Translations under genes and position numbers: made by a program
The notes under the pieces: generated by a model
The model's input: the letters and a program-made list of their open reading frames with translations, nothing else
What the model was told of the DNA's origin: nothing
Database searches by the model: none
NCBI RefSeq assembly: GCF_030867145.1
Contig: NC_134419.1
Coordinates: forward strand, 310,001 to 374,000
Source of the DNA: Opisthocomus hoazin
Taxonomy: Eukaryota; Chordata; Aves; Opisthocomiformes; Opisthocomidae
Direction of reading: 5' to 3'
DNA: 64,000 nt
In this document: in pieces, positions 49,646 to 60,145 of the stretch
How the letters are laid out: each line of letters opens with the position of its first letter
Numbering within the stretch: the first letter of the stretch is position 1

Positions 49646-51262
49646 GTAGGCGGCAGGCGCGGGGCTCCCCGGCGGCACCCGGGACTCGGCTCTGACCCGG
49701 GCGGCGGGAGGGGCTGCCGGGGGTCCCGCGCTGCCCGTACTGCCGGGCCCCGGCGCGCGGGGCTGCGCTCCGCAGGCCCGGGCGGAGGCGGCGGCCATGG
49801 GGGAGAGGCGGGGCCTGCCCTCCGGGGGCGGGCCCGAGGGTCGGGGTCTCCCGGCCGGCGCTGAAGGGCTCGGCGGCGGCGGGTTGCCTGGGCTGTGTCG
49901 CGGGGCTTCTCTGTGCCGCGGCCGCGTTCCGCTCCCGAGCAGCGGGTGACCCCGCCCGGGGCCGGGTGAGGCCCGTCGCGTTCGGCTGTGCCCCCGCTGT
50001 TGGCGGAGGAGCGGGCTCCCGCTCCCGGCCCGCGCTCCCGGCGGCTGCCCTGAGGCGCTCGGGGCCGCCGCGCCCGCCCGGCCCGGCCCGGCCCGGCCCG
50101 GCCCGGCCCTGCCTGGCCCTGCTTCCCGTTCCGGTGCCCTGCGGTTGGCCCGCAGCTGCCTCACCCCGATCCGTCCGGGTCCCGCGGAGCTGGGAGGGGC
50201 GGGTGCCCGCCGCTCGGCCAGCTCTCCGGGCTGCCCTGGGCCCCACCGCGGGCAGAGCCTGCTCGGCTGACCGAGGGCCGGGGCCCGGCTGCCCGCCCCG
50301 CGCCCTCCCGGGCCGCAGCCGGCAGCGCGGGGCCTCGCAGGCTGTGCCGGGAGGGAAGCGCGGTGCGTGTGAAACCAGAAACCCTCTCTGGGAGGCAGCC
50401 TGCCGCTGGCCGCAGCGCGGGAGCTGCGGGGCTGGAGGTGCCCAGCGGCGGGACCCGTTGGCGGCGTCCCGCAGCAGCCCTGCGGGTGTCTGCTCCGCTC
50501 TCCGGGCTGCTCGGGGCCCTGGGGCAACTGAGCACGGCTTTCCCTGTCGGGGGAGCGGCTGGCGGCGTGCGGTCAGAGTGCTTCGCGCAGTTGGTGGGAG
50601 CGGCGGCGGCTTCGTCCGCTGGCCAGTGGCCGCCATGAGTGCCTGCGAGGCTCTGCGCCATGGGCTCGGTCCTGCGCGGCTGCCGGGCACCGTCCGGCCG
50701 CGGGTGACAGTGCTGAGCGGCTGCACCGCAGCCTTTCCCGGCTGGTTTTCATGTCCTACGGTGTCTTCTAGTTTTGGTGGCTGATGACTGTTTTTTTGTT
50801 ACTTTTTTACCTAGAAGTTTAATCATAAGTTTGAGCAGTGACTGGAATGTCGCTTGGCTCGATGACCCCACCGGCCAGCATGTGGCAGGCTGTTTTGCCA
50901 GAGTGTAGCAGTAAATTGTCAGTGTTTTTGTCCACAAAGTGCTGTACGTCTCTGCATACGTGACAGCAGTGCAGTGTTCGCAGGAGATGCTGTAGAAATA
51001 CTTCTACGGGTGAATTATTGGCAGGTGATTGTCTTAATACGCATAAAGTCCTGCAAATGGTAGGGTTAATTTTCTGCCTTTTGCAAGATTTGGGGGAAAA
51101 AACCCCAACCTAAACAACTCCTTCCCTCCCCCCGAAATTTAAATCAGGAGTGAGGCTCTTTTTAATCAGTTCCTTGACAGACGGTTGTTTGATTTCTTTG
51201 TTTTGAAGATGCAAAATAAATTATGAAGGCAATACAGTATTACTGTTTCTTCCCCCCCCCAG
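49646..51262 (+). other. CRYZ: Presumed CRYZ intron 1
   Basis: The first 1.1 kb is the right half of the CpG island and the rest is AT-rich, ending in a T/C-rich tract with nine consecutive C before the AG at 51261-51262. No repeat family was recognised. Its left boundary depends on the unproven exon 1 donor. Confidence 0.5.
50072..50120 (+). repeat. GCCCG/GCCCT pentamer repeat
   Basis: Five exact GCCCG units at 50081-50105, with degenerate pentamers on both sides. It lies in the CpG island within CRYZ intron 1. Confidence 0.85.
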
Positions 51263-51276
51263 ATATTCTGATCACT

Positions 51277-51387
51277 ATGGCAGCCACGAGAAATGTGATG
51301 AGAGCTGTCAGAGTTTTTGAATTTGGTGGTCCCGAAGTGCTTAAACTCCAGTCGGATGTCTTAATTCCTAATCCAAAAGAAAATCAG
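51277..51387 (+). CDS. CRYZ: CRYZ coding exon 2
   Basis: Residues 1-37. The exon itself begins at 51263 after a pyrimidine tract and AG, giving 14 nt of 5' UTR before the ATG. The donor is CAG|GTATAT, phase 0. Confidence 0.95.
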
Positions 51388-54300
51388 GTATATATGAGTT
51401 CTGTGACCTGAGACAATGATGTTGAATGATAATAGGTGTGCTCAGAACAGAATGAAGAATACAAGCCAATACTTTGCATCTTGAATATGTAGTTTTTGAT
51501 CAGTGTATTCACACTACCTGAGGCACCACGTTTAACTAATGTGGGCATTTTACTGTTATATGGGCTACATATTCCATATAAATGATTTCCTGAAAATAGC
51601 TTCAATTCAACACTGAATTGTTGCTGACTCCGTTTAAGAACGTAGTTAAAATGCCATGATACTGTGCTGTGAATTTTTAATTATTGCTTAAAAAGTATTT
51701 TTTTCTTTTAGGTATTAATTAAAATCCATGCCTGTGGGGTAAATCCTGTCGAGACATACATTCGTTCTGGAAGTTATGCTAGAAAACCAGCTTTACCGTA
51801 TACTCCTGGCTCAGATGTGGCTGGTGTAATCGAAGGTGTTGGGGAACATGTGACTACGTTCAAGGTATTCATACACTGAGTTTTAATTCATTGTTTTTTA
51901 TAGAATCATCGAATAGTTGCAGTTGGAAGGGACATCTAGAGGTCTAGTCCAACGCCCCTGCAGTGAGCAGGGACATCTTCAACCAGATCAGCTTGTTCAG
52001 AGCCCCGTCCAACCTGACCTGGAGTGCTTCCAGGGATGGGCATCTCCCACCTCTGGGCAGTCTGTGCCAGGGCCTCACCACACTCATTGTAAAAAATTTC
52101 TTCCTTATATCCATTCTAAATATACAGTCTTTTAGCTTAAAACCATTAAGGGAGCCTATAGGAAAGATGGGGACAATCTGTTTAGTAGAGACAACAGTGA
52201 TAGGACGAGGGGTAATGGTCTTAAACTAAAACAGGATAGGTTTAGGCTGGATATAAGGAAGAAATTCTTTACAATGAGGGTTGTGAAACACTGGAATGGG
52301 TTGCCCAGAGAGGTAGTGGAGGCCCCATCCCTGGAAACATTCAAGACCAGGTCGGACAGGGCTCTGAGCAACCTGATCTAGTTAGTGGTGTCCCTGCTCG
52401 CTGCGGGGGGGTTGGACTAGATGACCTCTAGGGGGTCCCTTCCAACCCAAAACTTTCTATGATTTATGATTCTCTTGCTACAGGCCTTGCTAAAAAGCCT
52501 GTCCCCATCTTTCTTGTAGGCCCCCTTTATATGTGGAAAGGCCGCAGTAAGGTCTCCCCGCAGCCTTCTCTTCTCCAGGCTGAACAGCTTCAGCTCTCCC
52601 AGCCTTTCCTCACAGCAGAGGGGTTCCAGCCCTCTGATCACTGCTGTCGCCTCCCCTGCACCCACTCCAACCTGTTGGTCCTCTGTTGTGTCCTCTTTGT
52701 GTGATTGCTGCACTGCTGTTCCTGGCTTTATTGCTTATAATCATGTAATCTGGGAGCGAGGGATGCGGCAATCGCCCTCCTCGCCTGGTAAAAGCGTGCC
52801 GTGAGATCATACTGGCAATCCAGCCTGCAGACTGAACTGCAGGGAAGTCTTTAGCGTTGTTGACCTCCGAGAGTTAAAGGGCGTCAGAAGAGGCACTTCG
52901 GTTTGTCTGCTTAAAGCAATGATATCAGGTGTACACAAGTTGTGGTGCTCAGAACTCTTTTTTTGTGGCATTGCAGAAATATTTGAAGTTGGATGCTTCT
53001 GGTTTGAGGCAATAATTTCACACAGAACTGAAAAACTTTCTGTAACAGAAAGTTTTTTTGGAAAGTGGTAATAGGTTTTATTTTACTGACTTACAAAACC
53101 TCATAAATTACATATTTGTTGTTAAAACTGTTCAAACGCTTTATTAGTCCAGTCTAGTAATTTTACTTAGATTTTCTCAGGGGGAAAGTCTTGGGACAGA
53201 CAGGCCTTGCCCGAGGCTGGGTGTTGGGCTGGAGCAGGTGGCTGGCGTTGTGCTCCATCAGCAGGATGCCAGCGTGCTGCTGGGCACACGTGTCCGTCAC
53301 TGCCCACTGAACTGCTGCTCTGGGGACCGCGTGCTGAAGAGCAGCAGCAGTGTTTAGTTACCTTAGGGTATGTTAAGAGTGTATCTTGTTTCCTCATTTA
53401 AACAAAAATGAGAAGTGTTTCTTTTGTGTTTGTAAAAGCTATGATTATGACACTTAGATTTAAGTATATGAAATGATGTGGTTTGTGTTGTAATGATTGT
53501 ATGTATTGGCATTTATAAAAATCTTCTCTGTAATAATTATAACTGGTTGTTTTTAATAGGAGAGCTGTTAGAAATAGCCTGAACTTCTGTGGAGTGATTC
53601 TTAATGTATATTAAGGAAAAAATAAGGGAAGTGTTTAATTTCTCTGTTTTCTTTCCCTCCTTTCTAGAAAGGTGACAGGGTTTTTACCATTGGTACAATC
53701 TCTGGAGGATATGCAGATTACGCAGTTGCTGCAGCTAATAGAGTCTTTCCTTTGTCGGATAAATTGGACTTTAGGCAAGGAGCAGCGATTGGAATCCCCT
53801 ACTTCACTGCTTATCGTGCTCTTTTCCAAAAGTAAGGTGCCAAATCTAAGTTTGTGCATTTCACTTTTGAATGTTTAAAATACTGAAGCTCATATTTTCA
53901 TTGTCCTGTAAAATGGAGGGAAATGAGTGAGTGGAAAATGTTTAAAACACTTAAGTTAAATTTATTATACTGATGGAATTGTCAGATAATTGTTACCTGG
54001 AAGCTAGTGACTGTATTTTCCGCTTAAGTATTTCTTCTTAAGAGAACAGACCTCAAAAAGCTTCTTTGATCAGTATCATGTAATAAAACGTGTAACTTTT
54101 TTTTTCAGCACTCATTGGTGTTTTAGCTAGGGGAAAAAAACCAGGAATAGCTCTAATTTCTTAATTAAATGGACACCGTGCTGCAGAGCAGACCCACCTC
54201 TTCTCTTTGTGAGCTTCTCTTGTGTACAGTCCTGTCTGTTGGCGTAGGACAGCATAACGAGTGAAAGCCAGACTGTCTCAGCTAGGTGAGGGTTTAGGGC

Positions 54301-57300
54301 TGGGAATCTGCTTTAGTTTGATAGAGCAAATGGTTAAAACTAGTGTGGTTTATTTTAAGATTTGTGACAAGTGAGGAACTTGAGCTGAGGTTCAGTACCA
54401 GACTGTTACTTGCTGCTAGTTGCCTGTTGACATAGTTGCATATTACTTAAATTCAAAAGTGATATGGTTTATTTTCCCTCCTTGTTTTCCAAAGAGGCTC
54501 ATTATACCTGTTTAGCCGTAACATAAATTGGAAATAATACTGTGTGAAAGATGAGATTTGATGTCAGTATATGCAGTCTGATGCTTAATGATTATGTGCC
54601 GCAATCCTAATGCCAACATTTTCTGTTTCTCCATTCAGAGGGCGTGCCAAAGCAGGGGAAAGTGTGCTAGTGCACGGTGCAAGTGGAGGAGTAAGTATTT
54701 TGAGAAGACAAGTTACAAGAAATGCTGCTTTCCTTGTATCTGCTTCTGTCTGCCATATGATTTGTGGTCACATTTATATCAATTAATGGATTAACAAAAT
54801 TAGGTTTTTATTTCAGACGCTTTAGGATACTTTTCTCTTAGTGCAAACTCTGTTATTCCAAATAACTGAGACTGTATGAGTGTTTGTGTAAGGCCCCTAA
54901 TACAGAGGATCACATAAGAAACATGTTGCTGCAGTGAGAAGTTGGTCCAGAAGCTTTATAACCGGTTCTTCCTGAGATTAAACTAATAGCAGAAAGCTGT
55001 AACTTTTAAATATGTACAAGTTGTTCTAAGGTCTCTGAGTAGTAATCACAGGTGCATAGTAACTGTGCATTTCTGGGATATTTTTTCCTACTGGCTAAGA
55101 GCTAGCTGCACAAGGAGAAATACTGGAATACATAAATTCATGACCGAATACTGTGTGAAAGTGAACAAATAGTTTTCTGTGGTGTTATATGACAAGCTAA
55201 CTTTAGATCCCTTTCATACAACATTCTAGTTCAGTTTATCCCCCGTACTCTGCACTTCATTGCTCAGCTTCTGCTGATGGCACCAAACAGCTGCTATAAA
55301 TGGGCAAAGTTTCCTTAATTATTTGGTAGACAGCAAAAAGGTGATTGACTGTCTCATATGAGGAGGAATTCAGATCTCATTCTAAGATACTAGAATGACA
55401 GTCAGCATGGTAGCCTCTTTTTTTTTTTTTTCTTAAACTAAATGTAGTGTTTCTATTTTTCCTTATTTTATGTTTCTTGAAAGGATATATTGCCTTCGCT
55501 TTGCAGAAGCATATAATGCAAATCTGTTGTTCTGTGGACTTGTAACCTTTGTTATAGAAACACTTGTAAAAGCAGTGGGATACGTATAGGTGTGAAGCAC
55601 ATGCTGGAAAGAAAAGATGGCTTGTGCTGCATCTCTTCTTTCAAGTGATGCCGACTTCCATAATGATTCTTACAAATGTGCCTCCTTTTGAATTTTTCTC
55701 TGAAAATCAGTCTGGCCATGACATGTTTTAATTAATGGTGTTTGTTTTTTTCATTTAGTTGAAAACTGAGAATCTGCTATTGAAAAAACAAGGTCATGTT
55801 TGGCAAACAGTTTGGGTAGATCCTGGCCAGACAGATGATCATTGTAGATTTTTTTTTTTTTTTGAGAAGCCTGTCCATTTATTTTGTGTTATTCGTACAC
55901 ACAAATTTAGATAGGAGAGCCATAGAATGGAGTTTTACTGGTTTCTTTGTTTGTGTATTTCTTTGTTTCCCCCCCCCCCCATGCAAACACGTGCATATCA
56001 CCACGTCCCTGGGTAGGTGTCCAGCTGTCTAGCTGATGCAGCAGGCTGCCGAGTCTGTAGCCTCAGGAAGCTGACCAGCTGGGACCGAATACCAGGGAGG
56101 GACCTGGACGTGTCCACTCTTCCCTCGTGGTGCTTTCGCATTGTCACACAAAGCAAAGCCAAGAGGTGCAATTGGTATGCCCCGAGGGATTGTTGGCTCC
56201 ATTGTCAGGTTTCTGTGAAGGCATCCTCACCTCTAAACATCTCTGGAGTGCAAAGCTGGTATGAGACATTGAGAATTTGGTTTCTAAAGATATCATTTAA
56301 TCTGATTCTGAAAGCTGCAAAGGTAATGTTAATAAAACTTGTGCCTGCAGATTATCTTTGCAATATATAATGCTGGTATCAATAGCAGGTGATGCTGTGA
56401 AGAATTTCCATGGCTTTTTATGAAAGATATAATGCCCAACTTTAACAGATAAACAACATTCTACTTGGGTTTATATGATAGCTATTAAAAAAAACCCACA
56501 AAACTTTGCTATACCTCTGTAAATATCTTTTCCTTTTTTAAAGACTATTTCGCTGTCTTTAAGATCCAAATTGCTTATTATGGCTAAAACAAAATGTTAC
56601 CAGACCAGCTTTTTCAATGGGTAAGTTCCAAGTTGCTGGCAGAGTATGCAAAATTTAAAATGCTAAGAAAGAAAGAGGATAAAAAAGACTTTTTCTTTCT
56701 TTTCTTTGCTTTTGTCCCCTCAGGTGGGAATAGCAACATGTCAGATTGCCAGAGCTTGTGGTTTAAAGGTTTTGGGTACAGCAGGAACTGAGGAAGGCAT
56801 GAACGTCGTTCTGAGGAATGGTGCTCACCAAGCATTTAATCACAGAGAAGCTAATTACGTTGATAAAATTAAGGTAAGCATGTATCAGGGCTAGGTGATG
56901 CAATATGTATTTTTCTTACTAACAAAATGTGAACAGTTGTTTGAAGAAGTTTTTTAAAGTATATTTATGTAGGAGCAATAGTGTACTGCCTTTTTCATTT
57001 CTACACAAGCAAAAACTCTTCCAGGCTGGAAAAGCTGACCTCCTTCACAGGCAATGGTATTTAGAAACTCTTGTGTTCCAGCAAATTCCAATATGGTAGC
57101 ATATCATAATTCAGCATATCAAAATAGGCTAAAATTAAACTCCCTAGCTGTCAGCCTTAGTAGAAGAGGTGTATTTAAAATTTAAACAGTAAACTGTAAA
57201 ATGTATGTTATCTGTAGCATGTGAAATAAACAGTGGTACCCAAGCACTAACTGGAGTGATTTAAATAACATATTATGTCCTACACAGGAATGCACAGGAA

Positions 57301-58002
57301 CGGAAGGAGTTGATATGATAATAGAAATGCTCTCTAACGTCAATCTTGCTACTGACTTGCAACTGTTGTCCTGTGCAGGAAGGGTGATGGTAAGTATTTT
57401 TTTGTCACTGACTTTAGTTTGTGCATTTAGCAACCCAATTCCACGGTCATAGCTTGAACTATCTTTTAACTCATTTGTAACAGGTTGTGGGCTGTAGAGG
57501 TACTATTGAGATAAACCCAAGAGACACTATGAGTAAAGAATCTAGCATAATTGGAGTTAGTCTGTTTCTTGCAACTGAGGTAAGAAACTTTTTTATTTCA
57601 AAGAATGTTTTGTTGGCTTGTTCCAACACCTCTCTATTTCTGGTTGAAATCGTTTGTAGGGATGAAAGCACAATTTCACTGTAAGTAACATGTTAGTTCA
57701 TTCCTTTATGTTTTGATTTAATCTCGGAACATCATAAAATATTCTTGGGTTGTGAAATTTGGTTTAACACTTGCATAAATAGTCAATACTTTTCTAAAAT
57801 GTAAAGACCTTGTGTTAAATGCTGTCTTTATTACACGCAGGAGGAGAAGCATGAATGCGCAACAGCGCTTCTTGATGGCATAGAAGCTGGTTGGCTGAAA
57901 CCGGTTGTAGGCTCTGAATATCCACTGGAGAAAGTAGTTAAGGCTCATGAAGACATTATTCACAGCAGTGGTGTGCGAGGAAAGATGGTGCTCCTTCCAT
58001 AA
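51277..58002 (+). CDS. CRYZ: CRYZ, zeta-crystallin / NADPH:quinone oxidoreductase (eight coding exons)
   Basis: Cytosolic zinc-free medium-chain reductase that reduces quinones with NADPH by one-electron transfer; family members also bind AU-rich mRNA elements. Coding exons are 51277-51387, 51712-51864, 53668-53831, 54639-54690, 56724-56873, 57288-57389, 57484-57579 and 57841-58002. They join in frame to 329 residues, the mammalian length. The N-terminal domain begins with the [17 protein letters not shown] signature and contains [15 protein letters not shown] (43-57) and [15 protein letters not shown]. The dinucleotide-binding motif GASGGVG (156-162) spans the exon 5/6 junction, followed by [20 protein letters not shown]. 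The end reads [21 protein letters not shown]. All splice sites are GT-AG. The ATG has A at -3 and G at +4. No lesion was seen, so the gene looks intact. Confidence 0.97.
51712..51864 (+). CDS. CRYZ: CRYZ coding exon 3
   Basis: Residues 38-88, including [10 protein letters not shown] and the [13 protein letters not shown] turn. The acceptor is TTTTCTTTTAG and the donor is AAG|GTATTC. Confidence 0.96.
51902..52700 (-). mobile_element. CR1 LINE 3' fragment, split by a later CR1 insertion
   Basis: Minus-orientation CR1 in CRYZ intron 3. The 3' terminus at 51902 carries the typical AGAATCATCGAATAG end, and the antisense of the ORF2 C-terminus continues to about 52140. At 52473 the same element resumes at the expected next position, with [22 protein letters not shown] recognisable on the minus strand. 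About 16 nt of consensus are missing at the break. The 5' end is truncated near 52700. Confidence 0.85.
52150..52472 (+). mobile_element. CR1 LINE 3' fragment inserted into an older CR1
   Basis: Plus-orientation CR1 with an open reading of the ORF2 end ([20 protein letters not shown] through [16 protein letters not shown], then a stop). The family 3' UTR follows and ends in CTATGATTTATGATTCT. It lies inside the minus-strand CR1, so it is the younger of the two. Confidence 0.88.
53668..53831 (+). CDS. CRYZ: CRYZ coding exon 4
   Basis: Residues 89-142 and two bases of codon 143. It reads [17 protein letters not shown] and [16 protein letters not shown]. The acceptor is CCTCCTTTCTAG and the donor is GTAAGG. 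Confidence 0.97.
54639..54690 (+). CDS. CRYZ: CRYZ coding exon 5
   Basis: 52-nt exon completing codon 143 and running to residue 160. It ends [11 protein letters not shown], the first half of the NADPH-binding loop. The first AG at 54637-54638 keeps the frame; using the AG two bases later would break it. The donor is GTAAGT. Confidence 0.95.
54691..56723 (+). other. CRYZ: CRYZ intron 5
   Basis: 2.0 kb, AT-rich, with T-tracts near 55.42 and 55.85 kb and a C-tract near 55.97 kb. No repeat family or extra exon was recognised. It interrupts the NADPH-binding motif. Confidence 0.9.
56724..56873 (+). CDS. CRYZ: CRYZ coding exon 6
   Basis: Residues 161-210. It completes the GASGGVG motif and continues with the Rossmann-fold helix and the TAGTEEG strand-turn. 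The donor is AAG|GTAAGC. Confidence 0.97.
57288..57389 (+). CDS. CRYZ: CRYZ coding exon 7
   Basis: Residues 211-244, containing [15 protein letters not shown] and GRVM. The acceptor is TCCTACACAG and the donor is GTAAGT. Confidence 0.96.
57484..57579 (+). CDS. CRYZ: CRYZ coding exon 8
   Basis: Residues 245-276, reading [16 protein letters not shown] and [11 protein letters not shown]. The intron before it is only 94 nt. The donor is GAG|GTAAGA. Confidence 0.96.
57841..58002 (+). CDS. CRYZ: CRYZ last coding exon (exon 9)
   Basis: Residues 277-329 and the TAA stop at 58000-58002. It contains [21 protein letters not shown] and ends GKMVLLP. The acceptor is TTATTACACGCAG. Confidence 0.97.
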   Translation, partial: EEKHECATALLDGIEAGWLKPVVGSEYPLEKVVKAHEDIIHSSGVRGKMVLLP

Positions 58003-58200
58003 AGTCTTTTTCCATTTATCTTGTAGCTGTTCGAACTGCACCTTCTCTTACGCGATTCATTGAATTTCATGTTATAAAACATACCTTTGATCAGGTTGAC
58101 AGTAATAGCAAATGCCAGCTTACATTAATTAATTACATTAAGTAACAAACAGACTTGCATATACTTTAATTTTTGTAGCTTTTTTGGCTGATGTGGAAAT

Positions 58201-58206
58201 AATAAA
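58201..58206 (+). terminator. CRYZ: CRYZ poly(A) signal
   Basis: AATAAA 199 nt after the CRYZ stop, followed by a GU-rich stretch (GGTGTGGCCTTGTG) at the right distance. A second AATAAA lies at 58442-58447 and could serve as an alternative signal. Confidence 0.75.
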
Positions 58207-58433
58207 TTTTCTCTGCTGGTGTGGCCTTGTGATGCAAGGTAAACTAACATCCAAGATAGAATTTGATGTCATGCTCTATGTGAAGTTGTAGTGAGGCCAC
58301 TGTAGGTAGTGCAAAATGAAGCCTGCTTTTTAAGCAGATACAGAAATGTGTATAACTAACTATATGCATATAATGAGGACTCTGCAAATTCTTTAGCCAC
58401 AAAATTTGTCTGATTCATCTTTTGTCACATAAT

Positions 58434-59255
58434 TCACTTGGAATAAAAGCTTTTACTGCCAAAATAATTCACTTTCCAGCTCAAAAGATGGCCAAAGTAT
58501 CTCTCAAATATGAACTGTTCAGAAGCAGGGGCAGTTTCATTTTGCTGTGCCTGACTTAGTATCTGAGGTGGAAGTGTCCCAGTTAATGCAAAGGGACTGT
58601 AACTCTGAAGCTGCATGCTAGTGTTTGCTACTTTGCAACTGATTGTATTGGCAGGGGCAGCTGATTCCTTGATGGTAAATGGCTGGGTAGTGAGGATTTC
58701 AATTCTTCCTGTGACCTTTTTATTAAATGTAAAGTCACTTGAACCCCTGGCTACAGTGAGGAGGAAAGAGGCTGCACTGCTTTCATGAGTACTGAGAATT
58801 CGTGTTATTTCATAAATGAATGTGTATACATTGTTGGCTTGTTCCAAATACAGTCCAGTTAAGGAAGGACAATTTTTTTTAGTATGTTGACAGTTTTCAC
58901 ACCCAAAATAGTGTTTGATATTACAGCCACTTCCTTTTAATGATGTAGTTCTCTTATGAGCAGTGAAGTCATCACTTGTGGAAGAGTCTTCTCAACTTCA
59001 AGGATAAGGTTTTCTGTTCCTTTGAGGAAAAGTGAGTCCCTACTAAACAGAAACTTTTTATAAGTTTATCTGAAGGTTACTTGCTTTTTAACATTCGGTC
59101 TGGGTTCATTTAGTGTCATACTATCACAAATCAGCACATGTTCTGTGAATCCATGTGTAGCTTCCTCAGGGTGGTAGCTTCATCATGCTACCATTTCCTA
59201 AGTTGCAATTTTCTTCTGAACAGGCATTCAGTTCTACTGACACTTTGCTTAATCT
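58434..59255 (-). pseudogene. Unidentified decayed protein-coding remnant, antisense to and behind CRYZ
   Basis: The minus strand reads as one protein-like sequence of roughly 270 codons with three lesions: a frameshift near 59167, an in-frame TAA near 59066 and a frameshift near 58990. From there it is open to TGA at 58434-58436. Visible features are two cysteine clusters (ACSEENC; and GC, then GCENC, then NC about residues later), a stretch VYTFIYEITRIL, and FTFNKKVTGRIEILTTQ. An acceptor-like TTCTTATTTTAG precedes it at about 59256-59267. I do not recognise the family. It is not CR1 ORF2. It could be a retrocopy, a relic exon of a lost gene, or a wrongly assembled live gene. Composition and runs of plausible residues in the shifted frames argue against chance, but this is inference. 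Confidence 0.4.
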
Positions 59256-59544
59256 AAAATAAGAAAATAATTGGTGAAGTCTTTTGAAACGTCTGGATTA
59301 CCCCTCTGTTTGTGATCCCTTGTTAAAATATTAAGGTAAGAGAGGGTCCCACAATCTGTCTCTCTATAAGCCTCTTAATCAGATCTTCACACTTTGTTTT
59401 AGTGCTTAATTGACCATGATTGCTCTGTCTGGTTGGGAGAAATCAAATTGTCATTCGAGTGTCCACTGTACTTGGCAGACATGTTTAAAACAAAGCATTC
59501 CGCAAAACGAAGAGAAATAAGATGCTTGAATCTCAAAATGTTTC

Positions 59545-60145
59545 ATGGAATCATAGAATGGTTTGGGTTGGAAGGGACCTGTAAAGATCAGCCAGTTCTA
59601 CCCCCCTGCCCTCGGCAGAGACCCCTTCCACCAGCCCAGGGTGCTCCAAGCCCTGTCTAATCTGGCCTTGAGCACTGCCAGGGAGGGGGCAGCCACAGCT
59701 TCTCTGGGCAGCCTGGGCCAGGGCCTCACCACCCGCAGAGTACAGAATGTCCTCCTTGTATTTAATCTAAATTTCCCCTCTTTCGGTTTAAAACCATTGC
59801 CCCTTGTCGTGTCAGTACAGGCCTTGGTAAAAAGTCTTTCTCCATCTTTCTTGCAAGCCCCCTTTGTATATGGAAAGGCTGCAATACGGACTCCCTGGAG
59901 ACTTCTCTGGGCTGAACAACCCCAATTCTCTCAGCCTTCCTCATAGGAGAGGTGATTGTTGAGTACATCAGACTTCTCCATGTCGGTTGTCACCAGCTCT
60001 CCTGTCTTATTTACTGGAGGTGGCCCATTGTCTTTAATTTTACTCTTCTGGTCAGCGTATCTGTAAAGGCTTTTACTCTTTGTGTACCTCACCAAATGGA
60101 GCTCCAACTGTGCCTTAACTTTGCTAATCCCATCCCTACACATCT
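59545..60145 (-). mobile_element. CR1 LINE, internally deleted
   Basis: 59545-59947 is the minus-strand CR1 3' end and ORF2 C-terminus. Directly joined to it, 59948-60145 reads an upstream ORF2 segment on the same strand (KTGELVTTDMEKSDVLNN, preceded by CRDGISKVKAQLEL). In full CR1 elements these parts are separated by most of the reverse transcriptase domain. The junction is in frame at LNN/HLSYEE. Confidence 0.8.

Larger units (their letters stand above)
48400..50750. promoter_or_regulatory. CpG island with bidirectional TYW3-CRYZ promoter
   Basis: Very GC- and CpG-rich for about 2.3 kb. It covers TYW3 exons 1 and 2 on the minus strand and the presumed CRYZ first exon on the plus strand. 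Only about 200 nt separate the TYW3 start codon (49444) from the candidate CRYZ donor at 49645/49646. Clustered GC boxes lie at 49513-49525, 49534-49542 and, on the opposite strand, 49555-49564. No TATA box is evident. The head-to-head pair fits the arrangement known in other vertebrates. The very long open frames here, over 500 codons antisense, result from stop-codon scarcity in GC-rich DNA. Confidence 0.85.
51865..53667 (+). other. CRYZ: CRYZ intron 3
   Basis: 1.8 kb. The 5' half holds the nested CR1 pair. 52.7-53.65 kb is AT-rich with a short GC-rich patch at 53.2-53.35 kb and no recognised repeat. Confidence 0.9.

Noticed and set aside
48962-50726. Open frames of 521 and 559 codons on the minus strand
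   Set aside because: They run through TYW3 exon 1 and the shared CpG island. Their length reflects scarce stop codons in GC-rich DNA, and the residues are Pro/Arg/Ala/Gly-rich with no domain; only the 58 codons of TYW3 exon 1 are real.
52156-52371. Minus-strand frame in CRYZ intron 3
   Set aside because: It is the antisense of the plus-strand inner CR1 copy.
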